DNA of 64,000 nucleotides from Dipylidium caninum (GCA_017562135.1 QEYB01000952.1:310001-374000); one strand, 5' to 3'. Counted from the first letter of the stretch, positions 22,309 through 38,500 are shown. Notes: generated by a model not told the origin, from the sequence alone. Numbers and translations: made by a program.

Positions 22309-23514
22309 TGTAATTCCTAAGTGCGGCAACTGTGGCCGTAAAGGTTCAAACAACGAAAAAATTTGATCGCCACTAATTTTGCTTCAAACGCAGCGGAGGT
22401 AAACGAGTAATTTAACACAAAGCGATTTTTAAGTTAAATAAATATATAACAGGGGCTTTTGTGATGACAGTCGCGATTGCAGACTGTGAGCAAAACTGGG
22501 CTTCCTTAGCTTGGCTCCAATGCACCTGTCGAAGCTTGCGTTAATAATACCACGCAATAAACCAGCCAAAATGAAAAACAGTATATCCGCATAAATACTA
22601 CACCGTCAAACCTGTGCAACCGAGTAAATTGAAATTTTAAGCCGTCGTGACATAATTATCCTGGGAAATTCAGATGAAATCCATCTGAAATAGAAAAATA
22701 ATACGACGGCGTCTGCCGCATGTTAAAAGAATTCAAAAATAGGAGTTCGTAGGGTAAGTTGTGCTTCTGCAAATCTCAACCTTTCTTACTACTAAGTGTA
22801 TTGGAACAAAATCTAGTCGAGTAAATAAATGAGCGTGTATTAAAAAATGAGATAACACGCTCAAGTGTCCATGTCCTTTAGCTAATCATTTCGAATAGCG
22901 ATTTATCGGCCTAAAATTATTATAATGTCATCTTAGCGGTTTAGGACATATCAGACATTGATCCGTCACTGGTTATTACCATATACTCTGGTCCTGTGAG
23001 TCTTAATATCGTCGCGAAGTGGACAACTCGCCCTGTCTTCTAGTTCTTGGGTGCTTAATATTGTTTTTGATGGATGCGTTCCGCATGGTCCGGCCCGCCT
23101 TATGCTAGGCTGGCAAAACACCTATTGCTGATCGAAAGGCCTACTATATATACTTATCTCGAATGGTAGTGGATAGGTTCCCTCTCCCATGCACATATGG
23201 CACCACAACCACGGGTATAATCTTTGTCGTTGACACTAATTACGTCAGCATAAGTGGTGTGTGCACAGACTCAAGCATATTGCTGTTTTGTGACAAATGC
23301 CAGTCATCAATGGAAGTCCTTAATACAGCCTTTTTGATTTATATATTTGACTAGCAATTTAATGGGAAGTTTACTGTATTTTGTATTTTGTTTTATGGTA
23401 CTAATGCCAGAAGCCTCATTTATCTCATCACCCGCGCACTCCGATCCAGTTCTTTCCTTTGGGGCCGGTCCTTGTGCTGCTCTCTGTTGGCCCTCTTTTT
23501 AATATATTTCCTTA
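22309..23514. promoter_or_regulatory. Divergent intergenic region between LEPROT and Trio
   Basis: These 1.2 kb of AT-rich DNA lie between two starts pointing apart, so they presumably hold both promoters. No coding signal is convincing. The open frame at 23163-23354 has no family features. Confidence 0.4.
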
Positions 23515-26500
23515 ATGGAAAACCCTAACAAGCACATCGATCCGGAGGTCCTTGACTTTTATCGGCCTTCTCATGTCAATGAAAATCGGCTGTCAGGTTC
23601 GGGTCACAATTGTCACTCACACGATCAACATCCCCCTATAAATCAACACCGGTCGCAGACTGTACCACAACTTCCTCTTCATGTAAAGACAAGTAGTGCT
23701 TTGCGTGCTCCCGTCACGGCTGCTGTTCATACCGCACATGCTATTCATCCTCAGTTACTCCGTGTTTATCACCAAGGTCGGCCTCAAAGTGCATCGCAAC
23801 ATCACTCTGGGCGTCAACAAGTCAGTGCTGAAACCTTCCGACATAGTCAGCAATCTTGTCAGCCGAGTCAGGCCGCTTGCGCATCGAGCATCAACAGTGG
23901 GACTTCAGGCTATGCTTCACTCAATAGTAATTGTAAGGCTATTCACAAGCCCTATAGCGCCAGACTTCGTGCCGCTGAATTAATACCCCTTCTTCGTGGC
24001 AAGTATGCTATGTTACCTGGAGGTCGCACCCGGAATGGCGGACCGATTCTCTGCTTCCCTGCTAATTCCCATGCCGATTGTCTACCTCTTGAGGAGCTTT
24101 ATTTTTTGGTTCGATACCTCACCTACCTCCCTGAAGAAAACGTAAAGAAACTTGGATTTGCTGTTATTATCGATATGCGGAGTGGAACCACTTGGCATAG
24201 TGTTAAACCCGTTTTGAAGGTACATCAGTTGAAATACGTGAAATATATTATAGATGTTTGTCAAGGAACTTTTGTTCAGAGTTTTTCTCAGATTATTTGC
24301 GTATATTTGCGTGATTTAAGGTGTTTATTCTATATATTGGTATGTCATGCCTTTTATATTAGGTTATTGAGGAGTGCATTGGAACGAACGTTGCAATGGC
24401 ATACATTATTAAACCCGACAAATATTTAGAAAAACAAAAAGTTCAAATGTCCATCGGAAAATTTAGCTTCAACATTCAGTTGGTGTCAGTCGAACAGCTT
24501 TTCCTTGAAGTTGATGCTAGTCAGCTAACTGCTGATTTGGAGGTTTGTTTTTCATTTATTTGTCACTTTCCTGGGTAATATAATTTGTTTTGTGATATTT
24601 TTACTTTTTAATTTTTGTATCACTTTATCATTGATCAAATATGGGTTAGTGATTGCAACTTTCTACTTCGCCCTCTTAACAACTGTTCTTTGCGGATTTT
24701 ACTTTAGGGCACTCTTCCATATAATCATGAAGAGTGGATTCAAATTCGCTGTTGTTTGGAGGAGTTCTTTATGTTTGCCCATGATATGTCGGATAAATTC
24801 AGTCAACTGTACTGTTTCCTGGACCAAAAACAAAATCCAGAATCTGTCGAGGAATCAAAACGCGCGTTAGAGGATCATAGATCTGTCCGTCTGAAGGTGC
24901 GCTTTAAACCAGACCTCGCTCAATCTCAATTTTTCCGATACTCAAAATTAAGCACATTTCAACGATTAAATCATCAAAAATTTTTAAGAATGTGGCAAAT
25001 CTGCATAATTTTGTTTCTTTTTTGATGTATATGTGGAATTCATTTGCCATTATGTATCTAGTTGTATGTTATGTTATGTATATTTACACATATATTAATA
25101 TACTTAATATATATAATACGTTATATTAAGGTGATGCAAGCACCAGTGCCCGCCCTTGAAGCTGAGTCGGACCGCCTCACTGCTTGGCTTCGTTACGGTA
25201 TTTCTGCAGCCGCTTCTGCCTCCGCATCGGGCGGTGCCACCGCGACCGCTACTGCCGTAGCCGGTATGCCCAATAGCCTCGGTGGCTCTGTGGGTGGTTC
25301 TGGGGCTTCCTATGTGCCCTCTTCCTGGGTCTCCATGAATCCCGACTTTCAACAAGTAAATCCCTCTTGCCAGAGAACTACACTTCAAATTGATTTAATG
25401 CCATCTAATGAGTATGAAATAGATATAACTAAGAATGACCCTTACTCACTACTGGACTTCGCTTCTCTTATGGGTTGAAATCTGAGTAGCATAACTAATC
25501 CTCTCTCCATGTTTAGACGGACTCGTAATTTTAATAAAAAAATATATTCTGAAAATCGTTACACGGACTGGCCACTTAACGCTACCCTATAAATATGTCT
25601 GAGTCCGTAATCGTTACTCGTATCGCATTTACCGACGATTCCTTTATTTTTTTGGATAGGAAGAATTTTTATTCTTTGGAATAGTTGATATTAGGTGTAT
25701 TGCACTTGTTTTTGGAATTCTACATATTTCACTCTATCTTTGATTGTTATCTCGTCATTAATTGAAATGTGATGCTTTCCCCCATCTTCGGAACGAGTTT
25801 TTAATCCTGTTTTCTTGCGCGTTTCAGTTGATACCACAAGTCCGTCAAACGGTAACTCAGCTGTACGAATTTCGAGCCCACCTACAACAAAAATGGGAGA
25901 CAGGCAGGACACGTTTAGAACAGATATACCAATTCCGTCTCTTCGAAGACGACGCCAGTCGCATGACCGGTTGGCTAGAGCAGCAAAGCGTATTACTTCT
26001 TACTGAACATGCTGACATCGGTGAAACTGCTGCTCAGGTACTTTCTGTCCCCGTGATCTCTAATCTTATCCTTAAAACTCCGGGCTATGTCCTGAACTAT
26101 GTCCCCTTTTATAGGCTGTTGAACTACATAACCAGCACAGGCAATTCTTGCAGAAATGTAGTGGGGTACGGGAACAGGTATCACGCCTTACTGGAATCGC
26201 TCGCATGCTGGCCGACACCGGTCACTTTGCCGGCCAGCAAATGCTTAAACAGGTGAAGCTACAATCATTTTAACTCTTCTGTGGTCGTCCGCCTATGAAA
26301 TCAGTCAGGGGTCTATTTTTGTGCTGGAGGTCGCGCTTATTAATTAAATATTTTCGTATCTTAATTTCACCATTTTTCAGGTGGACAATTTTTAAGTCTT
26401 TTGACAAGAGAAAATAACTTTTTTGCATAATTGCCATAATTTTGACAATTATTTAAAGTTATATCTCGAGAGTTTATGTATGGTACTTGCTGTGATGTCG

Positions 26501-29500
26501 TAACTTTTCCTAATATCCGCACCATTGTATAACCAATTTAAACCAATTCGTTTAATTTACTTTGGACTTCCGAGGCGAATGCACCTGTATTTTGACTTTA
26601 CTTTAGATCCGAGCATTGACCCATCTGGCCTTTGTATTTACTGTCATCAAAGTAGACGAAAACTTCGGTGGATTAGCATTGCAGATGCCAGCGTTAGAGT
26701 CAATCGTAATGAATCATTTTCATTTAGTTTACACACCGGTGTCATTTTTCAATGTACAATCTTGCGTTAAGTGTTTATTTCTCGTCTAGTAATTGGAGTT
26801 CATTTACTTACTAAATTTCCAGGCAAATGAATTGGAACATGAACGTAAGTCGTTCACCACGGCTTTGGAAGAGCGCTCTCGCGTACTTCAGCTCTCTACC
26901 AGTTTCCATACCCGCGCCGAAGCATTTCTCAACAGCTGCACCACATGGGAGACCAGCGTGCGCCACGTCTCTGGCACCAACGTCAACGACTTAAATCAGG
27001 CATTGAGGCTCATACAAGTAAGTTGCGGTTTCGGTTTATGCTTCATAACTGGCCTCCTACTCATTTATGATCCTCTATTAGGACCGTTGGCAAGATATTC
27101 AGCGATCTTATGAAGAAGCCTGTAGGGATGGCCGAGCCATGGTTGATCTTTTGAGCGCCCCTGTTACTGGCGGATCACACACTTCACTTACGGCTGCTAT
27201 TGACTACTCTCAGGGTCGCAAGCATTGCGCTGATCTGGTACATGAGGTGAGTCTGACGGCACTTCACGTGCTGAATTATTATCAGTATTTATTATCCCTT
27301 ATGTTTTTAGTTATGGGCATGGTATAAGCGATTGGAGCGTACCTTCACGGATCGCAAATCTCGTCTTACTTCCCGCCTAGCGCTACTCATGTTTAAAGAA
27401 GACGTTGGACAAGTGCTTGCCTGGCTTACGGATCACGGCGAGCCCTTTCTTGCCCGACAAACGACTATTGGCAAATCGAGCCAACGTGCGGAACAGCTCT
27501 ATAATGCGCATATGCAGTTCGAACAGGTAGTTTATTGAAAGTTTATTTTGCAACTTAGCCCTCCTCCCTACTTGGAGAGGGAGGTGGGTGCATGGGGCCC
27601 ACCAATTTTCTGATACTTGCCTCATTTTTAATTTATCATGTTAGCGTAGAAGTTTGTTACTAACTTATGGGAGGACTGAGAAGCTAGAAAGCCTCTCAGT
27701 CCGAATGGGAGAAGTCTGAAACGTCTAGGTATGCTGTTTTTAAAATACACGTGTCTATTTCGACTGTTGAAAGTGGTGTAAATTGGTATAAATCCGTGTA
27801 TATACACTAAATGGTTTTCCCTTTTTGAAACCGTTTTATCCTAGTTATCTGTGATAATCAACTGGTTGTATTTTACACTTGGTTGAGTGATTGATTCTAT
27901 TACGCGTTTGTTTATTCTTTTAAACTAGGGTAGAGTTTTTAGGATGTAGTATTATGTTATACTATATAAATTTGGCGATTATGGGATTCAAACCGGGTTG
28001 ATAACTAAGCAAAGGCGACTAAATAAGTCTCCTTACATTTCCTTCCTCTACTTTTCGTACAAAGGTTGCGGCTAATACGCTAACCAACGCGGACAAGTTA
28101 ATCTCCGCCGTGGAAGAACTCGCTTCCCAGGCAGAAAACCCCCGTGAAGTTCGCCAGGTTAGTGTCTGATAAGAGCTCCTTTATTTACCCAAACACGTAG
28201 TTACTACGGCGGTACTGTAACTTCATTATTTAGTCCTATTTCTGTGTAGAAAATGCCAATTGTCCTCCAGGCGTTTTGATTATGCTCTCGAAGATATGAT
28301 ACCTTCCACTTACGGATATTTTTTACTCGCGTGTATTTCACATCTTCGTGTCCGCACACAATACTATATCTTGGAAGCTTTCGACAACTATAACTACAAC
28401 TCGCTTATTGTAGTGATATGTGAAGTTTAATAAGCCACATACCTTATACGCATAATTTACTGTTTGAGTTTTTGATGCAGTCATGGATACTGAGTCTGTC
28501 TGATACTAAGCCTGTTTCGTCGATTTAATCGTTCACCTTTAATATCACCTCTTATCAGTGAATTACGAGTTTTTTTTTTTCGAGCACAAACATGGGAACA
28601 TATGAACAGTTGCGCAGCCAGTGTTTTATGCTTTGCAATTTGTCATTGTCTCTCAGCATGAGCCACGAATGCTCTTCCTTCATTCATTCCACTCACCTAG
28701 CTGATACAGAAAATTGCATCTCCCTATTATACTTTTTTACGCTCTTCAAAATCTTGCTTTTATGACAACTCACATCTTTTGGAAATTGAATTGACTGTTG
28801 ATAAGAAAGTGTTCCTGCATTCACGGTTTGTTTTGGTACTAATGTAATAAGTGAATACTATTTTACTGTTTTTTTCCGAATTAGCACATTATCACGTTCG
28901 CTTGTGTTACCTGTCAGCAGCACTGCCCTGAGGCGTAGCTAATGGTCATGGGATGCTGAGGGCGGCGGTAGGATGCAATTTGTCATTATTTCATGCCTTG
29001 AGAAGATTTACATGGTGCACTTTCTGAATTTGTTACATCTTCATTTTTATCGACGAACTTGAGGCAAATCCCGATCGTCTATCTTTAATCTAAATGATTC
29101 TGTTATTGACTACCATAAACGGGACGATATCAGTGTTACCGTTGTCTCCTGGTTGTGAGGCTGATAACGCAAATCCGTTCGTTTTACTATTTCTAGGTAG
29201 AGGGTATTACTGGCGTCGTCTGTCCAACTAACGTCGGTCTTGCTTTAGTTCTACAGATCTTACTATTCTGCGCAATGTAGTTATAATCCAAGCCTTATTC
29301 CTATGCGTGTATTTGGAATATACCTGTGCACAGTATCAACGACTCCGGTCTTCATGTTTAGGAAGCGGCCAAGTTACAACAGCGTATAACAAGTTTTACC
29401 AACGCAGTGGACTCGAGACGTGAGATGCTTGACCTCGCCTGTGGTTTTTACGGCCATACAAAAGAGGTTCTCAATTGGTTGCACAATGCCAGTGAAGCCT

Positions 29501-32500
29501 ATAACCCTGGCGAGCACTTTCCTCCCACCATAGAAGGCATGGATGATGAGCTGACTGCTTTCCGTCAGCATCGTGACAGCCTTGAAGCGGCTGTTAAACG
29601 GATAATCTCCGAAGGAAAGGCTCTTATCTCACGTCTCCAGGACTCCGAGGAGGCTGCCCACCTCCGCTCTATCCTCACTCAGGTCTGTTATTCCTTTTCT
29701 GTATGACTTCTATCGGTTCAGTGTAGCTGACACTAATTTACTTCGCTAAATCGTAGTATTATTGTCAGCAAAGACTTTTTAGTTCCTGTTTTAATGAACG
29801 CTTCAAATTGCACCCATGCTTATTTGACACATGCTTACTATGCGCACGTTTTTTATCCTTCAACGAATTCGTTCTGCTTAAAACTACCGGAAGTTTAATC
29901 TTATCTGGTTAATGGGCACAAGTAACTACTCAACAAAGTGAAGAATATGAGCCGGGTGAATGACTCGCTTCCAGAGCAGAAGTCAGTAAGATCGAGGAGG
30001 GAAGGAACTTAACCAGAGGATTCGTTTAATCCGTTTCGTTGGCTTTGTTCATATTGCTTTAATGGGCTTCTTCAGGTCACCAACGAACGTGACGCTGTGT
30101 GGGAGCTTCTAGGAGACCGCCAAATGAGACTGGAGTTGTGCATGCAATTGCGTCTCTTCGAAGCTGATGTCCACAATTCCATGGAAGGTCTCCGTCGTGA
30201 CGTTCCTGCTATAGCAGCCGCTACAGCCGGTGCTGCTTCGACTTCCGCGGCACCGACAGCAGCGACAGATTCGAGTGCAGCTAGCACGGCCCCCTCCACT
30301 TCGGGCCTCTCCTCTAATTCTACTACTACCACAGATCTCTATTGGATTTCAGATCCTCGACAGGCACCCAATATAGCCGCCTTAGAAGAAATTAACGTCT
30401 CATGCACTGCCGTTCTTCCAAAGGTAGAAGAAGTGTTAAACAAAGGGGGTGAACTCATACGAATCTTTGAGTCTGTTGGAGTTAATTTCCCTGCTGGTAA
30501 ATTACTAGTGTCATCTGCATTTCCTTCTGAACCTCTCCTTGAAAATACCAGATTAATAATGCTAATTCCTTCCTAGGTGGTCCGGGCTCCAGTGACTCCG
30601 GCGTTGGTGACAGTTCGGAGACTGCAGTGGAACGGGTGCATCGTCTCATTTCTGAACTAGGTGAATCCGTTGCCACGGTTGATGAAATCAACGAACGCGT
30701 CAGCAATGAACTTGATTGGCGTCGTCTGCAATCGCAGTCTAGACAAGTTCGTTGTTTATTCCTGTATTTCCGCGGCACCCCGATATTACTTATAATTTGG
30801 TAGATTGAACAGGTTTCACGAAAAGCAAATTTGGAATAAAGCCTCTGTTAGTAAAATAAAGCATTTTAGGTAATTCAGTCAAGCAACGTCGGAACGCATT
30901 CCCCGTTACTTCATTGAAATTGTATCTTAATTACTCAACACAGTTTATGAAACTGTTTAATTGTGCTGTATTATTGCACGAGTTAACCTCGTAAGCAGAT
31001 TTGGGTGTTTGTTCAGTTATGTAGTACAGAACAAGTGATGGTGATAGATCTTGTCTATCCCACCCCATGAAATGAATGTAAAAAAGATATATTTTGAAAT
31101 AAATATAATCCAAAATGGTGTTCAAGTGTGCGCGTTGTCAGTTCGAAGGTTAGTTTCTGTTTGCTAATTATAGGTGCTGAAATGGATAGGTTCAATGTGA
31201 GGTGATCCTCTGCCAGACTGCGGTGATTCCGACGAGCTTGGCGGAGGCAGAAGCGATGCAGGCGGACCATGACAAGTTTCAACCCGTTTTGAACGATGCT
31301 CATCCTGAGGCAGTACAGTGTGCGGCACGTGCATCCTACCTCCTCCAGTCCGTGGCTGTCGACCATCCGCGACGCGCCGACTTTCAAGCCGTCGCGGAGA
31401 GCGTTGCCGAGCGTTGGCAGAAACTGGTTTACGCCGCTGAGGAAAAACACAAACTTCTCATTGCTGCCACCAATTGGTGTGTTTTTTTTTTCTATCTATG
31501 CACAAGCTTAGTATCACTCAAATTCGGGCTTGAATTTTAGGTTCTCTTCTGCTTCTATGTAATCCCCTGTTAAATTTTGGTGATGCACGATACTGTTTTT
31601 CTAGGATTTGTTATTGTCGGTGTCTTCTGAAATCCCACTTACTAATCGGGTGGTTTAAATAAATTTTTTCCCCCAGGCCGTGTATATGATTTAGATTCTC
31701 GTTTAAGGAGTATGAATATCAAGTCCGAAAGTATGCCTTCAATGGTCAATACATTTAAAATGCACGATCTATTCCACACTTTTCGACGTGCATTACTACT
31801 TATCCCCTCTATTTATTTCGGATTCGTTCTCCATTCTCCCATTTTCAAAGTTGATGGAATACTCTGTAGTAACTTTCTTCCTACAAAAGGGTACCTGACT
31901 TATGCGCCAGTTTAACTAGTAATACTTATGGATCAGCTATCCTCTGATGGTTGTGCTTTTATCTTAGACCTACTTACGCTGTTGAATCCATGATTTTTTC
32001 TCTGAGTTTTAATGTTCCAGTGTTCATCATACTAGTAATTTATTAGAGTTGATATCGGAAACAGGCAGGTATGCTCGCATACACATGGTCATGCATTTTC
32101 GCTACTCACTACACTCACGTCCATAATGTTCTCAGTCCATATCAAACTTCCATCAGACGAATTGTTAGAATTCGTCAATCTTTGATGTTCGAAAACCCTG
32201 GCATTGTATGAGTATGTGAAATTGTCTCCGTCTGAAGAAGTATATTCTAGATTTTACCGAATCAACCAGGTACAAGACCTCTGAACAAGTGATTTCCGTC
32301 CTGCGCTCTTTGGAGAAGGACTATCGACGGGAGGAGGACTGGTGCCGTTCCGACAAAGCGGTAAACAGTGGAAATGTCGAGTCTTATCTTAATGATCTCC
32401 TCAACAAGCACGGCGAACAAAAGGAGGCATTCCTCAAAGCGTGTATCCTTGCCAGGTGGGTGTTGTCTTGCTTATTTTAACTATTGTGAACAATGGTTTA

Positions 32501-35500
32501 TTTTGTATTTACAATTGTCCTGTTTACGCGAGGACGCTAATAGGCTTCCCTAATTGGAATTAGGAAGGTATTTTTTTATTTTCGTTTTTTTTACACCTTA
32601 AATCATCTAACTTCATAACCGCCCATTTCGCATGTGGAGTTTTACCAACGCGGCTAACTTCATAAAGATTATTGTTCCTTTTCTACAAAGTTGTCAGCCA
32701 CAGTAAGCTAAATGCCAGCGCGACGTTAGTCTCAGAGGCTGTCCGCTCTACGCCTCAGCGAAAGTAGGTCCCTACGGAGTGGTCGTTCGTAGTAGTCATA
32801 CACACGTACAGAAATACCCGCGCATTGTTTTCGATGCCGCTCCTCTATAATCACTCCCAAAGTAAGCAGCTGTCGAAACTACGACTTACTGACATGTCGG
32901 TTAAGGCTATCCGACTATTTATGAGGAAGAAATCATCCAGCGTTTTCTCAACACCAGACTTTATATGGTTGTCTTTCCGTTTGACGACCTCTTCTTCTGT
33001 CTTTTGCTACTGTTACCCATTTCTACCTCCAGACGAACTTCGGAATTGTTCATGAAGTACTTGCATCGACAGCCACCCACAACAGCATGCAGGGCGAAGG
33101 TTGAAGAACGAATTCGTGGTGATATGGCCGATCTCATGGCGAAAGAGCAAGCTGTGCTCGAGGTTGGGCAGCTCAACGACGCCGTTTTGAGGAGTGTGTC
33201 AAATTTGTTACTATAGAGGTAGTGTACTTTCGGAAATCCACCGATAATTGATGCATTTATTCACCATATCAAAGCTCTTCAGTACTAGGAAGCAATTATT
33301 AATTTAGATGTTTAGTAGTTTGCTCACCTCTTTCCAAGAATGTGCAGTCGGATATAAATACTATTGATATTTTGCCTATCCGAAAATTTAACCCATCCTT
33401 TATTGCTGCCTACTGACTTATGTTTGGTCAAAGCTATCGAATATTTAGACTTGAAAACCGTCATATTATCTGCTGCTTCTGATGCTTACATTGGTTTAAA
33501 TTTTGTTGTTGACATTGATATCCTCACGCAAAGCGGAAAGCAAAAACCTAGTGTGAAAATTATCACAGGTTCTATATGTTGTGTACCTTATGTGTATTGT
33601 TAGACGACAGTAAAATTTTGCCAAACATAAATGATGCCATTTTGCGACCTCATCATCTTTGCCTCTTAGTGAAGTGTCGACGATATTACCGTTTGAGTAG
33701 CTAGAAAACAAAGTCCTTAATGAAATTCAGAGGAATAGGTATTCCCCTGTACGGTTCAGTCGAAAAGGGCGTGATACTTTATCTCCACGTGGTATTATGC
33801 CCCTCCTCTCTACCGCATTTGGATGCACGGTTCTTTGTGTAATTCATAACTATCGAGTGTAATTCTGGCGCATAATCTCACTAAAGCCTTTTACTCTCAG
33901 TAAATGTGAAGCAAACTTGAGAATTAGTTCCGATTAAGTTACCTAGTCACATTTTACTGTTGCACCATGATCCCTCAGATAGTTAATTTGTCGCGTACGC
34001 AACGGTTTAATAGTTGCTCTATTGTTATTCTGATTACATAGGAAAATTGAAAGGAAAAGCGCATAGGATCGTGATCATTTAACGTAGGAAAACATCTATT
34101 ACAACATTTTATCTTGCCCAAACATCCTTGCCAGTTGCTATTTTTCCACTTTAGACCGAGATGGTTGATCTCGCTCGTCGCATTTTCCAATCTGTGGGTG
34201 GACCAGTAAAGTCGACGGAGGACTTAAATGTCACACCGCCCCTGCTACCACGCCAGTCACCTCGATTTGCCGCGGTTAAGCGAGCTTGTCAAACTTTGAA
34301 GGCTTTTCTTGAAGCTGGAGTTGGTGCTCATCATGCAGAACGTCTCCTCGCGATTTATCAGGAGTTCAACGCTTGTATCGCTTCTGCTGAAACGCCTCGC
34401 CCTCCCGAGGGCGACGCTACGGCTTCTACTGCCACCAAAATGCGTTCCATTAGCACTGGTTCTAACAGGTTTGCGTTCTTTTGTTCAATCTTGATCCACG
34501 TCTCGCAGCAAACTCTTTTTTTATGCACATCATTTCTTTTAGAACATCTATATCGAGTACGGGAAGTTCTGGAGTAACTTCGAGCGACACAACACCAAGC
34601 ATAACTGCGGCGGTCGGTTTGACAGAAGAACAGCGAAAACTCATTAATCGACGACAGAACATCCTCCGTGAACTGGTAACCACCGAGCGGGCCTATGTTG
34701 TGGCTCTTCGTACCTGCCTTGAGACATTTTACGTCGGTACTATGAATCCTCCTATCGATCTTCCGGTGAGTCCGTTTATTTCCATATTTTTTTCCTTTTC
34801 TTTCGCTATAACTTCGCTCTGGCTAGACGACCACGTATTTACATGTTCTCGTTGATTCTCTTCCACCTATTGCCCCCCACCAATCTCACAATGTCTGCGA
34901 TGCGAATCTGATCCTCTTTTGGGCCGGTGTTCTCGTGTTAAAAACCTAGCTTATTAGTTCTGGGACCATCTTCAGCTATATTATCGGGGTACTCATTGAG
35001 GCGCTACTTTGAATTCTTGCATATGTACATGAATTGTCAACTATTTTACAAAATCTGGAAGTGTTTTTCCGTTCATTTTTATTTGAGATTTAAAATCGCG
35101 CTCAAATAGAGTAACTAGGCATTTTTCCTTTGCCGCAGTTAAGGTTGCGGTAATTAGCCTACTCGATAGAAAGGTCGAGTTACTGATGGCGGCTTTTCAA
35201 CGGTTCTATCTTGTAGACTAGCTGGTTTGTTCGTACTTCTTCTGAGCTATTCTGTGTTGCTACATGGGGTGTTTATTTATGTCAATGCGGTAAAGAGCGG
35301 TAAAGAGCCAACTGGTGGTCCATTCCGGGTGTGACAGCATTGGTTGTCGGCCCTCACGCGCGCACAAAAGCAGATATTCATTTATTCAGGCGGATTCCGG
35401 GACGATTTTGAGTGTGTGAAAATGGCCTTCACAAATTAAGAATACTTAAATTGAATCGACATCTGATTTTGGTTATTCTTGGACTCCTATTTTCGTCTGG

Positions 35501-38500
35501 TAAAAATGTTTTTCGCTGTCGTTCTTCTCTTTTAGATAATAATGTCTCTTAAGTTGCAACCTGTATATTATCCAAGTTTTGGGTAATTTAAGGTCTTTAC
35601 CCTTTTGTGGTGAGTGTACGGGGCTGTGACCTCAGAACAACTCACTCATCCACTGTCGACGTCACTTCCACCACTTTCCACTTAAGATCCTTAATAATTT
35701 CGACCACCTATTCTGTTATTCACACTCTCCCCTTCGTCACCACCCTTCGAAAAGTTGACTTGGAATAGTGCACAAGATTTTCTTATTTCCGACGTAAGGA
35801 TAAAAGTGATTTCTCCACTTGTTTTTTTCAGTAAAGTCGTTTACCCAAATATCATGCTATCCTAACACGTTTATCGTTCTCTCTGCCTTACGCACAATGT
35901 GGGAGCAAAAATCTGCGTTTTATTTACAGATGAAATAGTGAACAGTGATGTTGAAATGCGTGTTTTGTGTGTGCTGCCAGTGTAAATACTTACCATGATG
36001 ACGAACTAGTAATATGCTAGTCGAACAGTGTATCGTTTCTCACCCAAATAACAGCATTCTCTGAACATTCGAAAAAGGTCCTTCAGGCCTCAACGCTGCC
36101 AAGAATTTCCCTCTAATTGGTAGATTTCCCCACAATTGGGTTTATATTGTGGAGCTCAAAAACTAGAGCTTATTTTTTATGTGTGCGGCATAGTGTGTAT
36201 ATGCCGACTTGGCTATATATCTCATATCTCACTTGCTTTATTCGATAAACTTGTCTCCATTATTTTGATTGTAATTGCTCAATTTGTTTATTTGGCACGC
36301 GCTCCATTAGTAATCGATTTAATACGGTCCTGTTTTGCAAAATCATTTTCACCCCCGGTCAGTTCAACTCAGTCATCTTTTGTCTCATGCGTATACATTA
36401 AATGATGAACTTCTAGACGGACTATTTTTGTCACAATACTATTCGTACTTAGCCATGCGTATACATTGTAATGAAGCCATTTTGATCAGTCCATCCATCT
36501 TTTTTGTCTTTTTTTTGCTTCTTTGTCTAAACATCCAAGCTTTAGCGCTATTCATATTTGTGCGTTTTATCGCTAACGAAACTTATTTCTCTTCGTTTGC
36601 GCTCCAATGTCATCCCTCTTGCTTCTTTCGTGTCTCATTCATTTGCTGCCACTGTCACTCCGACAATTTCGCATCCAACACCAAAGATCCATGGAACTGG
36701 CATATTAGGCACATCAGCACCTTTGTACATTAACATGCTTTGTCAGAGTATTGCAACCTTTTGGTGCTTGTCTCCCCCGCCTCCGTCCATGCCGTTTTTG
36801 TGCCGCTTTCAATGCGCACTCTTTTGCTTGTCCATTTCAGACTCCCTCATACCTATCAGGAAAGGAGAGTGTGGTGTATGGGAACCTTGAAGAGATCTAC
36901 CGTTTCCACGAAAAATTCTTCGAGCCAGAGATTTGCAAGTACGCTACTGGCGGTGACTTCCTGCCCGAGGACGTGGGCCACTGCTTCGTCTCCTTTGGCG
37001 ACCAGCTGGCAGGTCTATATGTGGAGTACTGTGTCAACAAAGAGGACTCCATGCAAATCCTCGTAGCAGACACGGAGAACTTCTTCGGGCGTCTACAAGT
37101 GCGCTATCAGCTGAACGAGCCTCTACAATCTTTCCTCATTAAACCCGTTCAACGCATTACAAAATACCAATTGCTTCTTCGTGAACTCCGTGAATGCTGC
37201 GACAAATCATCGGCTGGTGAGCTGTCCGAGGGCCTCGATGTCATGTTGGCTGTGCCCAAGAAGGCAAATGAAGCCATCCATCTCCGAATGCTTCAGGTAA
37301 CTCCATGGGCCGTCTAAACTAAAAAACGGTCGGTTTTTGGTATACCTTGCTCAACCATGTAGGGTCACATTTGAGTTATTTCCAGTTTTTATTTTTTTTC
37401 CAACTTTACCGTCGATATTCATTTGTCGTTTTTTCGTTATTCGCCCACTCGATAGCATCTAATGTATATTAACAAAATTTATGTCCTTTGTAAGAGAAAT
37501 ATATTACTTAGATATCGAATTGCTGCAATTTGTTCAATATACCATTGTTTCAACTTTACTCATTTTACACTAGGTCAGGCTCCGACATACAGTAGTCGAC
37601 TTTATCAAGACCTCATCCTTTTCGAACCGACTCACCTGCTTTTTCTGGACACGATTGTACTGATCGTCAGCGTTTGTCTTCTTTTTTTCCACTAAGGGCT
37701 TACCTGAAGACCTACCCATATCGTGCCTCGGTGATGTGGTGTTGCAAGACCAGTTCACCGTATGGGAACCCAAACAGCTTATTAAAAAGTCTCGTGAGCG
37801 TCGTGTCTTCCTCTTCGATATTTGCCTTGTGCTTGCCAAGGAGTGTTCAGCCAACCCCGGAGAAAGCAAAATGAAGTAGGCACACTTTGCCGATGTTTAT
37901 TCGAAAAATATCTTGAGCAATGGCAAATATAAACCACCTCTTATTATTTTGCCTTCGTTCAACTTAACTGCAGTCTAATTGCGAAAGCCGATCTGCCCGA
38001 AGTCGTGTTTTCATCTTTAATTGTTTTTAACTTGGGAATCTTTAGTGAAAGCTTGTGTATTTCCTCAAAGGTTGGTTTTTTATCTCAAATCCTAGAGCGA
38101 CACTATTTTTTGATGTGCTTCATATTTTCTCTTAGAAATCATGTGTGGTACTTTACAACTGGTGAAATAAATTGGAAGAATGAACTGAGCTATTTTTCAT
38201 TCCATTCCATCACTTCCTTACAGTAATCACTTGGGCGTGTGGAATTATGGCAAAGGGGATGGGGTGCATGTTGAATATCCTTGCAAATTATACTCTTGAT
38301 GGGGGTAACGACTGTTCTACTCCGCACCTGCCGAGTACCCGTCGTAAGTTAGAGGGGCTGAAAGGTGATGCCTAACTTTGGTGAATTATCTACCTTTGTT
38401 CATCTAACCCAAATTAACAAAGAGATTAGCCGCTCTTCCGCAGTAGCTATAAACCATGTTTTTTTAACTTTCTCAGATACCAGTTCAAATCGCGCTTTCT

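Noticed and set aside
27985..27998. B-box-like motif on the minus strand (GGTTTGAATCCC)
   Set aside because: Lies in a Trio intron without an A box; no tRNA fold.
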